From the NCBI RefSeq assembly GCF_022761015.1, contig NZ_JAKWJQ010000001.1, positions 682,001-746,000 on the forward strand: 64,000 bases of DNA, in the 5' to 3' direction. The stretch comes from Humibacter sp. RRB41 (GTDB taxonomy: Bacteria > Actinomycetota > Actinomycetes > Actinomycetales > Microbacteriaceae). The notes below the pieces were generated by a model. That model did not search any database and was not told where the DNA came from. It saw only the letters and a list, made by a program, of their open reading frames with translations. A program made the translations under genes and the position numbers. Below are positions 25,479-34,293 of this stretch, piece by piece. Position 1 is the first letter of the stretch. Every line of letters starts with the position of its first letter.

Positions 25479-26069
25479 ATGGGTCGGATAGCCGTAGTGA
25501 ACTTTGTGAGCTTGGATGGAGTGATCCAGTCTCCGCTGTCGCCGGAGGAGGATCGCGACGGCGGCTTCGAAGGTGGCGGTTGGGTGTCGTCATCCAGCGA
25601 CGACACCGTCAACGACTTCATGCGAAATGCGACGGTGGGTGCCGCTGGCATGCTGATGGGTCGCCGGACCTACGACATCTTCACCGACGCTTGGTCGCAA
25701 GCGAATGATGCACAGCCTGCAGTCGCGGCAATGAACCGAATGCCGAAATACGTCGTCACCTCTGGCACTGATCGTCTTGGCTGGCAGAACTCTCACCGGG
25801 TCGACGGCGACCTAGCCCCGGCTGTCAGAAGCCTTAAGGAGGAGAGCGACGGCGACCTGGTTGTATTCGGATCCGGAACCCTGATTCGGGCGCTCGCCGA
25901 GAACGACCTGGTCGACGAGTACCGACTCCTGATCTTCCCCGTCGTGCTCGGCGCCGGCAAGCGCATGTTCGGAGAAGACGGCTACCCGGCCCACTTCACC
26001 CTGACCGGGTCGGTGATATCGCCGAACGGCGTCGCGATCCTCACATACACCCACAACAGGGCTGCCTGA
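25479..26069 (+). CDS. Dihydrofolate reductase-family protein (RibD C-terminal type)
   Basis: 196 residues from ATG 25479, which has GGGAGGA at 25467-25473. Family features are NFVSLDGVIQSP at the N-terminus, MLMGRRTYDIF, the nucleotide-binding VVFGSGTLIRALAENDLVDEYRLLI and FPVVLGAGKRMF. These stand-alone DHFR-like proteins are NADPH-binding reductases of mostly unknown substrate. A second member follows at 26201. Confidence 0.9.
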   Translation: MGRIAVVNFVSLDGVIQSPLSPEEDRDGGFEGGGWVSSSSDDTVNDFMRNATVGAAGMLMGRRTYDIFTDAWSQANDAQPAVAAMNRMPKYVVTSGTDRLGWQNSHRVDGDLAPAVRSLKEESDGDLVVFGSGTLIRALAENDLVDEYRLLIFPVVLGAGKRMFGEDGYPAHFTLTGSVISPNGVAILTYTHNRAA

Positions 26070-26200
26070 GCGCCCGCCGGCAGCGACCGCGCGGCCGTTG
26101 CAGCCAGTCGGATAATGCCTTTTGTGGGGTCCCCAGCGTCCTTCGCGAAGCGCCCCGCAAACATAAAGTCAGGGCGGATCGACACCAGATGGAGGTCGAA

Positions 26201-26794
26201 GTGTCAGCGTCAGTGCTCTACATGTCGATGTCGCTTGATGGGTACATCGCTGGTCCGAACGATCGACCAGGCAACCCGGGTGGCGACGACTTCATGCGTC
26301 TGCACGAGTGGTATGGATTCGCTTCGGAAGCCGGGCCGACGACCGAATCCGAGTCGGAGACGGGCAAACACTTTCTCGACGAAGGCAGGATGACCGGTGC
26401 GCTCCTCGCCGGTCGCAACACCGTGGAACAGGTTGACCACTGGGGCGGTGACCACCACGACGGCGTCCCCATCTTCGTTCCCAGTCACCGGCCGCCTGGA
26501 CCGTCAGTGGCGATGTATCCATCAGTCACGTATGTGACGGATGGAATTGCCAGTGCGATGGCACAGGCAAGGGCCGCCGCAGGCGACCGCAACGTGCTGG
26601 TCCATGGTGCGTACACGGCACAAACGGCGCTTGAGGCCGGCGTGCTCGATGAGTTGCAGATTCACCAAATTCCGGTGCTGTTCGGGCAAGGACGCCGGCT
26701 GTTCGATATGTTGCCCGCGAGGGTCGAGTTGGAGATCGTGCGAGTGATCGACACTCCAGAGGCCACCCACATCCGCTACCGCGTTCGCCACTGA
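26201..26794 (+). CDS. Dihydrofolate reductase-family protein (second copy, divergent)
   Basis: 197 residues. GTG 26201 is chosen because GGAGG lies at 26191-26195; an ATG at 26189 would overlap that site. Features: SMSLDGYIAGPNDRPGN, ALLAGRNTVE, VLVHGAYTAQTALEAGVLDELQIHQIPVLFGQGRRLF. It is only distantly similar to the preceding DHFR-like gene, so the pair looks co-acquired rather than a recent tandem duplication. Confidence 0.88.
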   Translation: MSASVLYMSMSLDGYIAGPNDRPGNPGGDDFMRLHEWYGFASEAGPTTESESETGKHFLDEGRMTGALLAGRNTVEQVDHWGGDHHDGVPIFVPSHRPPGPSVAMYPSVTYVTDGIASAMAQARAAAGDRNVLVHGAYTAQTALEAGVLDELQIHQIPVLFGQGRRLFDMLPARVELEIVRVIDTPEATHIRYRVRH

Positions 26795-26850
26795 TTCTCG
26801 TTGATCACGCCCGGCACCTGAGTCCGGGTCGTGGTCTGACGGCTGTACCA

Positions 26851-27021
26851 GTGTCACTGGATACGGTGATCGACCTCTGGACCCGGCTGCACTCGGCCGG
26901 TGTCGTGCGATGGGACCATCAGGGACGCGCCGTGGAGCACATCCGATACAGGTCGGTTGTGGCCCAGTGGGTGCCTCCCTCCACGGCTCCGCTCAATGAA
27001 AACTTCCGCGGTCCCCGATAA
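26851..27021 (+). CDS. Possible small protein
   Basis: A 56-residue frame from GTG 26851 (starts VIDLWTRLHSAGVVRWDHQG after the first four residues). The frame stays open upstream without a start, so it may be the tail of a lost gene. No family recognised. Confidence 0.3.
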   Translation: MSLDTVIDLWTRLHSAGVVRWDHQGRAVEHIRYRSVVAQWVPPSTAPLNENFRGPR

Positions 27022-27122
27022 CGCCCCAATGGGATCCTCTCCTGGGCGGGCTATCTTGGGCCGGATCGCGTCCGGTCGCCCACCGCTTCAGGGCGGTGGT
27101 GAGCGGCAGGGATACTTGACGG

Positions 27123-27719
27123 GTGGAGGTCATTCGGTCCAGCGGCGCCGATGAGATGGTTGCTTACTACCTGGGCGGGGAGATTGCGAGCGAACGGTTC
27201 GGCGACGCGATTCGTGCTGAACTCGCTTACCGCGGCCTGGGCGATGAGGTGGTGACAGCGCCCGACATCTCCGACGATGCCGGCAACCGTCAGCGGCGTG
27301 CACTGCTTGCGGCCACGCGCGGCTGGGGGCAGGACCGTGAGATGTTCACGCGCTTCCCCGTAGACGTCCCTTGGGTGTGGGCGCGTCTGTGCCCGGACGC
27401 GTTGGCTCGTGTGCGCTACATCGAGTACTCCTACTGGAACGAAATCTCGGGCGGCAGCCGCCTTCCGCTTGACGCGGCCCAGCGCATCGAGGCGCGCGTC
27501 ACGGTGTTCGATGTCCCGAACACACGGTTCGTGCGCCTTGCCGACGCCGTAAGGCGTGGCGAGACGTTCCCGCCGTTGATCTTGGCCGGACCAACCTCCG
27601 ATGATCTGGTGTGCCTTGAAGGACATCTTCGGCTGACTGCATACGCGCTCGCGCGGTTTCCTACCGATCTGGAGTGCCTCGTCGCCGTAGACGCGAGGCT
27701 CCGCAGCTGGGCCGAATGA
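27123..27719 (+). CDS. Conserved hypothetical, ParB-like C-terminal motif
   Basis: 198 residues from GTG 27123. The C-terminal third (RRGETFPPLILAGPTSDDLV, then CLEGHLRLTAYALA) has the G-x-x-x-PPLIL-x-EGHxRL pattern of ParB/sulfiredoxin-fold proteins. The N-terminal part (DEMVAYYLGGEIASERFG) is unrecognised. Probably a DNA- or nucleotide-related enzyme; function unknown. Confidence 0.7.
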   Translation: MEVIRSSGADEMVAYYLGGEIASERFGDAIRAELAYRGLGDEVVTAPDISDDAGNRQRRALLAATRGWGQDREMFTRFPVDVPWVWARLCPDALARVRYIEYSYWNEISGGSRLPLDAAQRIEARVTVFDVPNTRFVRLADAVRRGETFPPLILAGPTSDDLVCLEGHLRLTAYALARFPTDLECLVAVDARLRSWAE

Positions 27720-27807
27720 GGGCGCACCGTGACGGATCGGCCAGTGGGCACGACGGGGCGCATCGCGAAGAAACCGTCCTGCATGCGCCCGACGGGAGCA
27801 TCGGGTG

Positions 27808-28734
27808 TCACAGAAGGCGGGCTTCGAGGTCTGGGACTCGGCTGAACAGTTCGGGGAGGCCGGTCACACCGTTGTGCACGGACTCGTGCGAGAGTGCGAG
27901 GTCGGGGCCGGTGCTTGCCTCAGCACCGGCCAGGCAACGCAGCATGTTCCACCTGGTGTGCCCCAACCAGCCGCCGAGCATGAACGCGAACCAGCTCGGG
28001 CCTGCTGGCGGCAGCACCCCACCACCGGCGACGTAGCCCTCGAGAACCGAGTGGAAGATCGCCGGCTCGATGTCGTCAAAGCCGGGCCCCTTCGCCAGAC
28101 TCAGCGCGGTCGAACCCAGCTCGCCCGACACGTCCAACAGCCCCGAGAGCTCCCAGTCCAGTACGACCGGCCGACCCTTTCTAGCCAGCAGGTTCCACGG
28201 CTGAATGTCTTTGTGCGTCAGCACGACCGGACCTGGCCGTTCGCAAGTGTCGACGAACTGGGCAATCTCCAGGAACGTGTCGACCTGGGAGGCGAGCTCG
28301 TCGGCCCACGGTTGCCCTGTTGACCTCGCCCGCTGAGCGAGCTCGGGCCAGTCCCGCGGCGTCGGATCCTCCACTGGCTCGTGGGGCCACTCGATATCGA
28401 GCGCGTGGATGCGCGCGAGGACCTCACCGATCTCGAACGCGTACCCCGCCGACACCGGCGCTTCGGGCACCTTCTGCCCTTCGACCCACCGGTGCACAAG
28501 CGTGTCCTCGCTGGCCGAGACCGGCTCTGGCATCGGGATACCGGCAGTAAACGCCGCCCGCTCGAATCTGAACACATCTTCGACGCGGTACGGCCAGCGG
28601 CGATCGAAGAGGTTCAACTCCTTCACCGCGAATGACCCCTGGTCGGTGTCGAGCCGATAGACCCGATTGGCGAAGCCACCATGAATGCGTGTCAACGGTC
28701 CAAGCGGCACACCCAGATGCGAAAGCTCCATCAC
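27808..28734 (-). CDS. Aminoglycoside phosphotransferase-family kinase
   Basis: 308 residues with a kinase-like fold. N-lobe with GGFANRVYRL and FAVKEL (ATP-binding Lys), catalytic loop VLTHKDIQPWNLL and metal-binding VVLDWELSG. The HxD of APH enzymes appears as HKD. The substrate could be an antibiotic, choline or another small molecule. A second ATG lies one codon in. Convergent with the preceding gene. Confidence 0.85.
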   Translation of the reverse strand: MMELSHLGVPLGPLTRIHGGFANRVYRLDTDQGSFAVKELNLFDRRWPYRVEDVFRFERAAFTAGIPMPEPVSASEDTLVHRWVEGQKVPEAPVSAGYAFEIGEVLARIHALDIEWPHEPVEDPTPRDWPELAQRARSTGQPWADELASQVDTFLEIAQFVDTCERPGPVVLTHKDIQPWNLLARKGRPVVLDWELSGLLDVSGELGSTALSLAKGPGFDDIEPAIFHSVLEGYVAGGGVLPPAGPSWFAFMLGGWLGHTRWNMLRCLAGAEASTGPDLALSHESVHNGVTGLPELFSRVPDLEARLL

Positions 28735-28978
28735 CCCAACCTAAGACTCACTCTCGCCGTAAAGACTCCTTTGCCGGCCCGCCTGCCGGCCCGCCTGCCG
28801 GCGGTCCCGCCTCTGAACACCTCGAATACGTCGAGCCACCGACACCGGACGAGGGACGATATTAACCATCGACACCGAGTCTCATCAGCCAATCCTGTTG
28901 CGGGGGGAGTATGAGTGATGAAGCAGTGAAGCCCTCTGGCGGCGGCGTGATACGGCGGGACTACAACCCGGGACCCTG

Positions 28979-29431
28979 AGTAGGCATTACGTTCTCCACC
29001 TTCGATCTCCTCCATGCGGGGCACATAATGATGCTCGCCAAGGCGAAGCGACAATGTGACTACCTGATCTGCAGGCTGCAGATGGACCCGACGATCGACC
29101 GTCCCGAAAAGAATGCGCCAACCCACACTGTTGTGGAGAGGTACATCCAATTGCGCGGCTGCACATACGTTGACGAGATCGTCCCGTACTCCACCGAGCA
29201 GGACCTACAAGACATCCTGCGCTCATTCCAACTCGATGTGCGGTCGTCCGGGACGAATACCGTGATCACGACTCCACGGGCCGCAGCTACTGCGAAGAAC
29301 GCGGGATCGATCTGTACTTCAATGCGCGAGACCACAGGTTCTCCAGCTCCAGCCTGAGACAGATCGTCGCAGCTAGGGAAGCCGAACGCACTGAACGATG
29401 CGCGATCCTCCGGCGGACGTTGAGCGGTGTC
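28979..29431 (+). pseudogene. Glycerol-3-phosphate cytidylyltransferase-like, frameshifted
   Basis: Begins FSTFDLLHAGHIMMLAKAKR, containing the HxGH nucleotidyltransferase signature, then QMDPTIDRPEKNAP and VDEIVPYSTEQDLQDILRSF. After DVR (near 29248) the sequence continues sensibly only in another frame (RDEYRDHDSTGRSYCEERG, then HRFSSSSLRQIVAARE). A TGA sits just upstream and no start codon is in frame. A TagD-like gene with a one-base frameshift and lost 5' end. Confidence 0.78.
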
Positions 29432-29447
29432 GGGATGCGAGATCGAT

Positions 29448-29690
29448 CTAGCTCTTGTTGCGGGGTTTTTGAGCGTAAGCAATGCCGTGCCGGATCCTTG
29501 CGACGGCTCCCAGTGCCGCAAAAAGTACAAGTGAGATCGTCAGGGCGACCGTGAACAGTGGTTGCGCGCCACGGCTGAGGATCTCTCCGGTCAGTCCGAT
29601 GAAGAAGAGGCAACACGTCACTATCGCCGTTGCCAGGTATGCGCGGGCGTAGGACCGCATCCTGTTACCAAGAGGTTCAGGTCGTGCCAT
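29448..29690 (-). CDS. Small two-helix membrane protein
   Basis: 80 residues from ATG 29690 (MARPEPLGNRMRSY). Two membrane helices at about 15-35 and 42-65, then a basic tail ending KPRNKS. No family recognised. Confidence 0.5.
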   Translation of the reverse strand: MARPEPLGNRMRSYARAYLATAIVTCCLFFIGLTGEILSRGAQPLFTVALTISLVLFAALGAVARIRHGIAYAQKPRNKS

Positions 29691-29782
29691 CACCGATCCC
29701 GCTCGCCAGAGAATCACCCTAGTTCGTCAAAATACAGTCCCATCGCTCGAACCGCATAACGCCCGGCACCGCCGGCGGATCA

Positions 29783-30316
29783 TTATTGACTCGTGGGGCT
29801 CGCCGCGGTGACGTGGTACTTGAACCCGATGTGGGAGTCGATGAAGCCGAGGCGCCGGTAGAAACGGTGTGCGTCGACCCTCGCGGCATCCGACGTGAGC
29901 TGCACAACCGATGCACGCACGTCGATGGCCGCACGCTCCACAACCCACCGCATCAGCGCGCTCCCGATGCCCGACGAACGCTCCGTGCTCGAGATTCGGA
30001 CCGCCTCAACCAGCAGACGGGTGCTCCCGCGGCGCGCCATACCAGGGATGAGAGTCAGCTGGAACGTCCCCACGACCGAACCGGCATCGTCAACGGCCAC
30101 GAGCACGTCGTTGCCGGGATCCTGGATGATCCGATCGAGTGCGGCGTCGTACGCCGGCTCGTCCTGGTCGCTGGCAACGTCACCGCGGCCGGAACTGATC
30201 GGGTCGTCCGACAGCAGTCGCATGATCGCGTGGAGGTCATCGCGCCGCGCATGCCGCAGATGCAGCTTCGCGGTTGCCGTGTCGAATGAGACAGGGAGCT
30301 TGAGAAGGTCGAGCAC
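29783..30316 (-). CDS. GNAT-family N-acetyltransferase
   Basis: 177 residues from GTG 30316 (AGAGG just upstream; a TTG further upstream is less likely). Features: HARRDDLHAIMRLL, VVGTFQLTLIPGM, acetyl-CoA loop SSGIGSALMRWVVE and the C-terminal HRFYRRLGF. Substrate unknown. It lies beside the TetR/oxidoreductase pair but is separated by a 300-bp gap. Confidence 0.85.
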   Translation of the reverse strand: MLDLLKLPVSFDTATAKLHLRHARRDDLHAIMRLLSDDPISSGRGDVASDQDEPAYDAALDRIIQDPGNDVLVAVDDAGSVVGTFQLTLIPGMARRGSTRLLVEAVRISSTERSSGIGSALMRWVVERAAIDVRASVVQLTSDAARVDAHRFYRRLGFIDSHIGFKYHVTAASPTSQ

Positions 30317-30636
30317 ACCCCATCCTCTCAATCACGCGAAGCTCGCTGACCATACCAGCCCCCACAGCGCCCGCAAGTCGATCCTCGAGCGTGCGCCTCA
30401 GCCTCAGCCAGGTAAGTTGAGGAATTCCGTTGCGCGATGCACGCTGATAGTTTCGCCAGGCTGCCATCTCGTGCTCGAAATTCCGAGTGAGAGACAGGAC
30501 CGGCGGATCACCTTGCAGATCCCCGTGGGGCGCCGGCGTTCGGCGCGATCGGATTCGCTGCCAGCCTGGCGGCGCGGTATTCGTGCCGGTCTGCGGTGAT
30601 CCTCGGGTCCTCGGTCGTCGTGGCATCTCGCCCAGG
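30317..30636. other. Gap with one repeat copy and no recognised gene
   Basis: Contains ATCCTCGAGCGTGCGC at 30381-30396, identical to 35293-35308. A minus-strand frame reading HEMAAWRNYQRASRNGIPQL could be a transposase tail but is too short to assign. Confidence 0.5.
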
Positions 30637-31191
30637 TCAGTCCAGCGCTCGCACTTCGTCGACGGTGTTCCGGATGAGTTGCTCGAGTTCGTCGTCGGAT
30701 GTTCCGTCCCAGTCGGCTACGGCGCGTCGGAAGGCTACCATTCCGATTCGGGCTGCCAGGGCCGCGGACGGCGTCGGCATGCCTCGCGCGGTCAGTGCCG
30801 CGGCGATCGCCTCGATGAGCGCAGCCGTCTTCGCGTGTGCGCGCTCTTGCAGTGCAGGCGTGACCTCGATGATCGCCTGACGCGATACTGCGACACTTCT
30901 GCCGGCGACGAACAAGGGGACGCTTGCGGTGAACGCGCGAGTCAGCACGTTCAGCGGAGACTCCTCTGAGGGTGCGGTCTCGATCGCACTGACGATGGTG
31001 TTGCGGAGCTCCATCTCGCCGTCGAAGAGCACCTCCCGCTTGTCCGCGAAGTGGCGGAAGTAGGTGCGCTCGGTTACTCCGGCCCGGGCAGCGATCTGCG
31101 CCGTCGTCGTCGTGTTGAAGCCGCGTTCTCGGTAGAGCTCCAACGCGGCTTCGCGCAGTCGTCTGCGCGCGTCGGCGCCGCTTCGAGGCAT
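30637..31191 (-). CDS. TetR-family transcriptional regulator
   Basis: 184 residues. An N-terminal HTH (about 8-55) with TTTTAQIAARAGVTERTYFR and the following HFADKREVLF is diagnostic. The rest is an all-helical ligand domain. Divergent from the oxidoreductase at 31295, with palindromic sequence between, so it probably represses that gene and itself. Confidence 0.92.
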   Translation of the reverse strand: MPRSGADARRRLREAALELYRERGFNTTTTAQIAARAGVTERTYFRHFADKREVLFDGEMELRNTIVSAIETAPSEESPLNVLTRAFTASVPLFVAGRSVAVSRQAIIEVTPALQERAHAKTAALIEAIAAALTARGMPTPSAALAARIGMVAFRRAVADWDGTSDDELEQLIRNTVDEVRALD

Positions 31192-31216
31192 GAAGGGATC
31201 TTAGCGCTGATGAGTC

Positions 31217-31254
31217 AGTCACTGTCGAAACGTGATACTGTCAGTGACTGTCAC
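31217..31254. promoter_or_regulatory. Probable TetR operator
   Basis: AGTCACTG (31217-31224) is inverted at 31242-31249 (CAGTGACT). A perfect 11-bp palindrome GTGACTGTCAC lies at 31244-31254. Position between divergent regulator and target supports an operator pair. Confidence 0.7.
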
Positions 31255-31294
31255 TACGAGGACGGTGCCGTCACGAAATGAGTCAGGAGTCGCC

Positions 31295-32242
31295 ATGTCC
31301 ACCATCACCTCCCGAGTTCTCTGCTTTTACGACTACGGGGAGCCGCTCGACGTTCTGCGGTACGAGGTCGCCGAGGTCGCAGACCCGCCCGCCGACCGGG
31401 TCCGAGTGCGAGTCGAGGCGACGGGCCTCAACCCCGCTGACTGGCAGATCTGCCGAGGGTTCATGGCCGGCTCACTGCCACGCGGTGTTGGCTGCGATGT
31501 CGCAGGTCGAGTGGATGCCGTCGGCGAGAATGTGACCGATGTCGCGATCGGCGACCTGGTCGTCGGCTCCGCGGACTATGCAGGTCAACCGAGCGCCGGC
31601 GCCGCTGAGGTCGCGATCCTGCGCTCCTGGACACCGATCCCCGACGGTCTCGACCCTGTCAACGCGGCAACCCTGCCCATGGTCGTCCAGACGGCCGTAT
31701 GGACCATCGATGCGATGGGCGTCGACTCCGACACCACTCTGCTCGTCCACGGCGCGGGCTCCATGGTCGGCTATGCGGCCGTGCAGGTCGCCCTCGATCG
31801 CGGCGCGAATGTGATCGCGACGGCCGGGCCCGCCCTCGAAGCTGACCTCACCGGTTTCGGCGCGCACGTCACGCGCTACGGCGAAGGAATGGTCGACCGG
31901 GTGCGCGAGCTGGCGACGGGTCCGGTGGATTTGGTGTTGGATGCTGCTCCGCCCGTAACCGGAATCATCCCGACTCTGATCGAAACCGTGCGCGACCCCA
32001 ACGACGTCGTGACAGTCAGCAACCACGACGACGCGAGACAACTCGGCGCACGAGTGAACCTGGACATGCTTCGCATCAATGGCTGGCCAGCCTACGACCC
32101 GACCGTCCAGTACGCGGCGAAGGCGGCCAAGGGTGAGTTCCGCCTACCCATCGGCCGCACTTTCCCTCTCGACGACTGGCGCTCCGCTGTGGAGCTCAGC
32201 CTTGGCCGCGCGCCGCACGGAAAGATCGTGCTCATTCCCTGA
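31295..32242 (+). CDS. NADP-dependent oxidoreductase, quinone-reductase-like MDR family
   Basis: 315 residues from ATG 31295 with AGGAG at 31286-31290. Medium-chain reductase features: GLNPADWQICRG, GCDVAGRVDAVGENV, nucleotide-binding LLVHGAGSMVGYAAVQVA and C-terminal GRAPHGKIVLIP. Catalytic-zinc ligands are absent, as in zeta-crystallin-type quinone reductases. Likely reduces electrophiles or quinones that also induce via the divergent TetR. Confidence 0.9.
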   Translation: MSTITSRVLCFYDYGEPLDVLRYEVAEVADPPADRVRVRVEATGLNPADWQICRGFMAGSLPRGVGCDVAGRVDAVGENVTDVAIGDLVVGSADYAGQPSAGAAEVAILRSWTPIPDGLDPVNAATLPMVVQTAVWTIDAMGVDSDTTLLVHGAGSMVGYAAVQVALDRGANVIATAGPALEADLTGFGAHVTRYGEGMVDRVRELATGPVDLVLDAAPPVTGIIPTLIETVRDPNDVVTVSNHDDARQLGARVNLDMLRINGWPAYDPTVQYAAKAAKGEFRLPIGRTFPLDDWRSAVELSLGRAPHGKIVLIP

Positions 32243-32563
32243 ACGCAGTTCGCTTTCGAGCGGCTCACTCCTGGCCGAGTGCCGCCACTCGGGTCGTCTA
32301 CCCGGGCGGGTCCCGGCTCAAAATGCTGCCTGCCCCCCTGATCGTTCAGACCCCAGAGCGAGGCGAACAATCAACCTTCTGATCGGCTAGGAATGCTCGT
32401 AGAACAAGGGAAGGCTCGAAGTACTCGGCCACCTACCGCGGAATCTGAAACAGCTCCTTCGCCCGCTCGATCCCTGAACCGAGGTACGAGGATTGTCCGC
32501 AAGCCCATCGTGTTGCGGGCGGGACTCCAAGGTCCGTTCGATCGTTGAACGTAGGCTGACCGG
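32243..32563. other. Intergenic, no gene seen
   Basis: No frame with convincing codon use or a recognised motif was found in this stretch. Confidence 0.5.
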
Positions 32564-32959
32564 ATGAGCCAAGCCGGCGACCGCCATCGACGTGGACGGC
32601 ACGGATTCATCGTGTTCGGGTTGATCGCGGTGGTTCTCGGTGTGTTCCTCGCGGTCGGCCAGCTGGCGGCTGGCAACTATAAGGGGTCAACCTTCAAGTG
32701 CTTGGTCGAGGGGCCGAGCTCTGAACTGGCCGAGGTCTCCGAACGTGCCGGTGTTGTAACCGGCTACCCCACGATGTGGCCGCTGGGTCGCGCCTGCGAA
32801 TGGGACCGAGCTGACGGCGCCGGCACGATCACGACGTACTCCGGCAGTTGGCTGGGAACTATCGTTGCGTTGGGGCTTCTGGTCGGCGGGATCACACTCG
32901 CAGGCTTTGCGCCCCTCGGACCCCTGCGGAGGATGAAACCAGGGTGTGAGCCGGGCTGA
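32564..32959 (+). CDS. Two-helix membrane protein with rebuilt C-terminus
   Basis: 131 residues: membrane helices at about 14-35 and 95-115, with an extracellular loop bearing two cysteines. The last eight codons lie within a 60-bp sequence also found next to the IS3 fragment at 45854-45913, so the original C-terminus was probably replaced. Function unknown. Confidence 0.6.
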   Translation: MSQAGDRHRRGRHGFIVFGLIAVVLGVFLAVGQLAAGNYKGSTFKCLVEGPSSELAEVSERAGVVTGYPTMWPLGRACEWDRADGAGTITTYSGSWLGTIVALGLLVGGITLAGFAPLGPLRRMKPGCEPG

Positions 32960-32995
32960 GCAACTCACCCAGAACCTCTGCGAGTAAGCCGATCC
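32936..32995. repeat. 60-bp repeat, copy 1 (IS-end-like)
   Basis: 56 of 60 bases match 45854-45913, which follows an IS3-family transposase fragment. No transposase is near this copy. Confidence 0.8.
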
Positions 32996-33173
32996 TCATG
33001 CGTACGCCGGGGTATACCGGCGACGAGCCGTCCGACTGTGCGCGTGTCGAAGGCGGCTGAGCACTGGCGTCGCAGGTCGCTTCGCATAGCGGACCGTTGA
33101 GATTGGGCTGCTTGTCGAAGGTTGAGTTCGGTTGGTGGAGTGCCTGATCCTCGAAGCGATTATGGTCGGAGTC

Positions 33174-33605
33174 ATGGCCAGCCGACTGCAAGAGATCATC
33201 GTGGACTGCTCGGATCCCCGAGCACAGGCGAGGTTCTGGTGTGAGGTGCTCGGATATGTTGTCTACGACCCCGAGTCCGAGGACGCCGCCGAGATCGTGG
33301 AGATTGGTCCACCTCCCGAGCCCGCGGCGGATGACCGGGTCGCCGACTTGCGGGCGGCTCCTGCCGTTCCGACCATCAGCTTCCTCCGCGTGCCGGAGGA
33401 AAAGTCCGTCAAGAACCGGCTGCACCTGGACCTCTCGCCTGTGGACACGAACCAGGACGCAGAGCTGGAACGCATCCTGGCCGCCGGGGCGCGCCGCGTG
33501 GACGTCGGACAGGGAGACGGGCGGTCATGGGTGGTCCTCGCTGATCCGGAGGGCAACGAGTTCTGCCTACTTCGCAGCCTGGCTCCCGGCAGCTGGCCGA
33601 TGTGA
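33174..33605 (+). CDS. VOC-family (glyoxalase-like) protein
   Basis: 143 residues from ATG 33174. Single glyoxalase-like module: IIVDCSDPRAQARFWCEVLG at the N-terminus, then LHLDLSPVD and VLADPEGNEFCLL. The usual role is a metal-dependent dioxygenase, isomerase or antibiotic-binding protein. Substrate unknown. Confidence 0.88.
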   Translation: MASRLQEIIVDCSDPRAQARFWCEVLGYVVYDPESEDAAEIVEIGPPPEPAADDRVADLRAAPAVPTISFLRVPEEKSVKNRLHLDLSPVDTNQDAELERILAAGARRVDVGQGDGRSWVVLADPEGNEFCLLRSLAPGSWPM

Positions 33606-34051
33606 CGCGCTCGCTCACGGAGCCGATGGCTCGTTCTCACAGAACCCGATCCGACGTACGGAGACACCCTGTACGACACGAAGACCCTTCAACCAGACGC
33701 TGCACCTCCCCCAACAACGAAGCGGCTGCGCGAGAGCTGGCAGAGGAAACCGAAATCCGCGCAGAAGCGGCCGATCTCGTGCGGCCGATTTTCCAGGCCG
33801 TGCACCCCTATTCGTACGCCGGTGTCGACTACCTCGACTAAACGTTCTTTGCCGTCGCTTTGGATCTCACAGGGGTGAGCTTCGATGGTCTTGACGACGA
33901 CGCGACCACGAACATCCTGGAAGCTCGACGGCTGGCGCTAGATGACCTCTCTTCTGCAGCTTCACCCGGCGCCAGACCAGCCGGGCAGCGTTCGGTAGCC
34001 GATCCCGTTACGCGCCATCGATGTTCATACCGGTTATACTTTGGTGTATGA
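33602..34051 (+). pseudogene. Nudix hydrolase remnant with in-frame stop
   Basis: One frame contains AARELAEETEIRAEA (the REx2EE core of the nudix box), then HPYSYAGVDYLD, a TAA at 33839, and in the same frame TFFAVALDLTGVSFDGL. The N-terminal fold and the glycine of the nudix box are missing. The tail runs into the promoter of the following toxin-antitoxin. Confidence 0.7.
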
Positions 34052-34052
34052 A
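34024..34052 (+). promoter_or_regulatory. Toxin-antitoxin promoter with operator over the start codon
   Basis: TATACT at 34035-34040 is a consensus -10. TTCATAC (34024-34030) and GTATGAA (34046-34052) form a perfect inverted repeat flanking it. The ATG at 34048 is only seven bases after the -10, implying leaderless translation and direct autorepression. Confidence 0.7.
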
Positions 34053-34293
34053 AACGGCGATCTCTGTCCCTGACAAGGACTTCGAGCGCTTCGAGCGAGT
34101 CGCGGAGCGTAACGGCATGAGTCGTTCCGAGTTCTACCGTCGTGCCGGCGCAAGACTGGCCGACGAGTTGGAAGGCTCAAGCTCTCTGACGACGATCGCC
34201 AATGAGGTTCTGAGCCAGGCGGGTCAGCCATCAGACGACGGCCTATTCCTGACGGAGTCGCAACGGATCATCTCCACGAGCTCAGAGTGGTGA
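34048..34293 (+). CDS. Ribbon-helix-helix antitoxin (MazE/VapB-like)
   Basis: 81 residues starting MKTAISVPDKDFERFERVAE, a classical RHH DNA-binding N-terminus (strand ISVPD, helix with GMSRSEFYRRA). The C-terminal part would bind and neutralise the toxin. Its stop overlaps the toxin start. It probably binds the inverted repeat over its own promoter. Confidence 0.88.
   Translation: MKTAISVPDKDFERFERVAERNGMSRSEFYRRAGARLADELEGSSSLTTIANEVLSQAGQPSDDGLFLTESQRIISTSSEW

Noticed and set aside
28770-28810. GCCCGCCTGCCGG tandem as possible CRISPR or functional repeat
   Set aside because: Only two to three short GC-rich units; no spacers. No CRISPR array was seen anywhere in the window.
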